A stretch of 64,000 nucleotides of DNA, from positions 225,652 through 289,651 of the IMG/VR virus record IMGVR_UViG_3300042558_003926. One strand, given 5' to 3'. Positions 62,372 to 64,000 of this stretch are shown one piece after another. The translations under genes were made by a program, and so were the position numbers. Source of the DNA: a virus. Below the pieces are notes generated by a model. It was not told the DNA's origin. It worked only from the letters and a program-made list of their open reading frames with translations, and did no database searches. The first letter of the stretch is position 1. Every line of letters begins with the position of its first letter.

Positions 62372-63775
62372 TTAAGCCATCTCGTATCCGAATTCGTCAG
62401 AATTGAAATCGAAATCCATGCTCCAATCTAAATCTTCAAATATGATATCTTCACCGAAGAAATCAGCGTATTCTTCAGACTCCCAGAAAGACTTACCTAC
62501 GTTGTACAAGTAATTAAATCCATCGCTAACTGCTTTAGAAGCCGAATTGTAAGCAGATGATACCGCATCTCCTGCACTCTTTAATAAAGATGCACCTGCT
62601 GCTAGTGCAGTTTTTGTTGCACTTACTGTAGCGTCCCATCCAGCTTTGATTGTTCTAGCAAAAGCCTGAGCACCATTCTTAACGTTTTTACCGATCCAGT
62701 CTAGTCCTCTTTTAACAAAAGCAGCTCCGTCTTTTGCAGCTTCTACTATACCTTTTACTGCGGAAGAAAAAACGGATTTAATACCTCTCCATGCTGCAAC
62801 AACTGCTCCAGTTAAAACATAAGCAGTAGTTTTTGCAGCAGCTTTAATACCGTCCAAAAATGCTGTGCATGCCTGAACTGAAGCCTTCATAACTTTTCCT
62901 GCTGATTCGGAAAACTTTGTCCATGCAGCATTAGACCATGCAGCAACTTTTTTATAAGCTGCTTTAGCCCCTTTAGCTGCCCAGTCCGTTACTGTAGCTA
63001 ATCCCTGAGCTACTGCCCCTACTGCAGTCATTGCTCCTTTAGCTACCCAAGCACCTGCCGATACAACACCAGATATAATTGCGTTAGCTGTCTCTGCTGC
63101 TAATACGAATACTCCAGTAACAGTGTAGATAAGAGCCTTTCCTACTGCGCTAGCTGCATTTTTCATCCATTCCCAGTTTGCTTTAAGAAGTCCCTTACCA
63201 TCAAGTGTTTTAACAGTTTGAGCTGCATCTTTTTTAGGATAGCAAATAACGTAAGTTTTATCGCCGTTTTTAGTAACTACTACTCTATCAAATACCAATA
63301 GCAATTTAGGATCTATTCCAGCTGCCTTAGCTTGTGCTGTCGTTTTTACGATAAACTTTTGTACGATGATCTGATCTTGTTTCTTAACGTCGGTTACATT
63401 ACCTTTTAGTGCCATCATCTTTCTTAAAGTCTGTACCCCGACTTTACCGTCGATCGTTAATTTATTTGCTTTTTGAAATTCTTTAACCTTAGCTTCAGTT
63501 GCAGGTCCAAAGATACCATCAGCCGGGTTAATACCTAAATACTTCTGTATCTCTACTACTCTTGCTCCTTTTTCACCCTTTAATATCGGCTTATAAGTAT
63601 TTATTTCACCTGCCTCGTTTGTTGCTCCAGCAGTTGCGAAAATCTCTGCAATCTCTTTCTTATTAGCTGTAGGGTTAGCAGGATTAAAAATTGAATTATC
63701 TTCGGCTTCATTTATAAAACCATAAGATTCATAAAGAGAATTGAATTCCCCGAATGACATTAATCTATTTTCCAT
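62372..63775 (-). CDS. Leader-bearing peptidoglycan-binding and amphipathic-repeat protein, 467 aa
   Basis: Leader MENRLMSFGEFNSLYESYGF with INEAE shortly after. Residues about 63-120 are a PG_binding_1 domain (LKGEKGARVVEIQKYLGINP, DGIFGPATEAKVKEFQKANK). From about 205 to 430 there is an Ala/Gly/Lys-rich amphipathic helical array with regular Trp (GAWVAKGAMTAVGA, DWAAKGAKAAYKKVAAWSNA). The end is acidic. The architecture suits an ejected protein that binds the wall and inserts into a membrane; this is inference. Confidence 0.78.
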   Translation of the reverse strand: MENRLMSFGEFNSLYESYGFINEAEDNSIFNPANPTANKKEIAEIFATAGATNEAGEINTYKPILKGEKGARVVEIQKYLGINPADGIFGPATEAKVKEFQKANKLTIDGKVGVQTLRKMMALKGNVTDVKKQDQIIVQKFIVKTTAQAKAAGIDPKLLLVFDRVVVTKNGDKTYVICYPKKDAAQTVKTLDGKGLLKANWEWMKNAASAVGKALIYTVTGVFVLAAETANAIISGVVSAGAWVAKGAMTAVGAVAQGLATVTDWAAKGAKAAYKKVAAWSNAAWTKFSESAGKVMKASVQACTAFLDGIKAAAKTTAYVLTGAVVAAWRGIKSVFSSAVKGIVEAAKDGAAFVKRGLDWIGKNVKNGAQAFARTIKAGWDATVSATKTALAAGASLLKSAGDAVSSAYNSASKAVSDGFNYLYNVGKSFWESEEYADFFGEDIIFEDLDWSMDFDFNSDEFGYEMA

Positions 63776-63799
63776 TCTTTTACTTTTTTTTAGTTTTTA

Positions 63800-63808
63800 T
63801 TATATATC
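63800..63808 (-). promoter_or_regulatory. Late-type promoter box
   Basis: Minus-strand GATATATAA, 24 bases before the start at 63775. Confidence 0.5.
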
Positions 63809-63819
63809 TACTCAAAAAT

Positions 63820-64000
63820 CTAATTTTTTGAATATCTGTAATTTCCAGGATTTACCTGAAAGAAATTTTTAACACCATACAGGGAGCTTACCGTTTTCAA
63901 AGATGGAACTCCCGAAAGCTTAGGATTATCCCAGGTCCAGATTCTAAGAGTATCCTTGCTTGGCTTAAGGTGGAATAAATTTTTACCTTTTATCTCAATC
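63820..64000 (-). CDS. C-terminal part of a protein (runs off window)
   Basis: An open frame from the right edge ends at TAG 63820, giving 59 C-terminal residues including LRIWTWDNPKLSGVPSLKTV and ending NYRYSKN. Late gene orientation and position suggest a structural protein. Not recognised. Confidence 0.62.
   Translation of the reverse strand, partial: IEIKGKNLFHLKPSKDTLRIWTWDNPKLSGVPSLKTVSSLYGVKNFFQVNPGNYRYSKN

Overview
The window looks like part of the genome of a large T4-like tailed phage infecting a member of the Bacteroidota. The evidence is as follows. Gene starts lack Shine-Dalgarno sequences and have A-rich leaders. The -7 promoter octamers match TAnnTTTR, the Bacteroidota type. 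A phage sigma factor begins MRQFKI, as Bacteroidota RpoD does. A DUF2452 gene is of a type I know mainly from Bacteroidota. At least 32 proteins start with a short leader resembling the capsid-targeting sequence of T4 internal head proteins (T4: MKTYQEFIAE). No tRNA, integrase, transposase or CRISPR array was seen.

Layout. 1-6.1 kb (minus): structural and late genes, with a tail or fibre protein and its small partner. 6.2-8.7 kb: small genes and a lipoprotein. 8.8-13.6 kb (minus): six back-to-back paralogues built from 21-residue leucine-rich-type repeats (4 to 10 copies each). 13.65-14.75 kb: a GC-rich island with inverted repeats around a host-type gene. 14.8-22.6 kb (plus): small early genes, including a rhomboid-type protease. 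22.7-25.3 kb (minus): leader-bearing cell-wall enzymes, with a candidate small RNA between two of them. 25.3-43.1 kb (plus): about 40 short genes, mostly in one- or two-gene cassettes of promoter, gene, terminator and dyad; it includes a RecA-like ATPase. 43.1-43.8 kb: a second GC-rich island. 43.8-53.5 kb: late leader-bearing genes (metalloprotease, ADP-ribosyltransferase-like protein, three more repeat proteins) plus a glycosyltransferase and an LpxH-like phosphoesterase. 53.5-55.0 kb (minus): sigma factor region. 55.2-56.9 kb: more leader genes. 57.0-61.5 kb: sugar and glycan cluster. 61.5-64 kb: FMN-reductase-like gene and structural genes on the minus strand.

Regulation. Two promoter classes are visible. 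Thirty-four early-type promoters, all on the plus strand, have a T-run followed by TATCCCGG or TTTCCTGG, then a TAnnTTTR box whose start is normally 18-19 bases on, then a shared leader close to AACCAATTAAAA. Late-type promoters carry GATATATA(A/G) just upstream of leader-bearing genes on both strands, often only 3-6 bases before the ATG. Intrinsic terminators typically end TTTTTTTGTG, and several overlap the next early promoter.

How the genes may work together (inference). Early cassettes take over the cell. The phage sigma factor may read one of the two promoter classes. Late genes build the virion and supply a large set of capsid-targeted cargo proteins, some with recognisable enzyme domains, that could be injected with the DNA. 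The glycan genes probably decorate the virion or alter the host surface.
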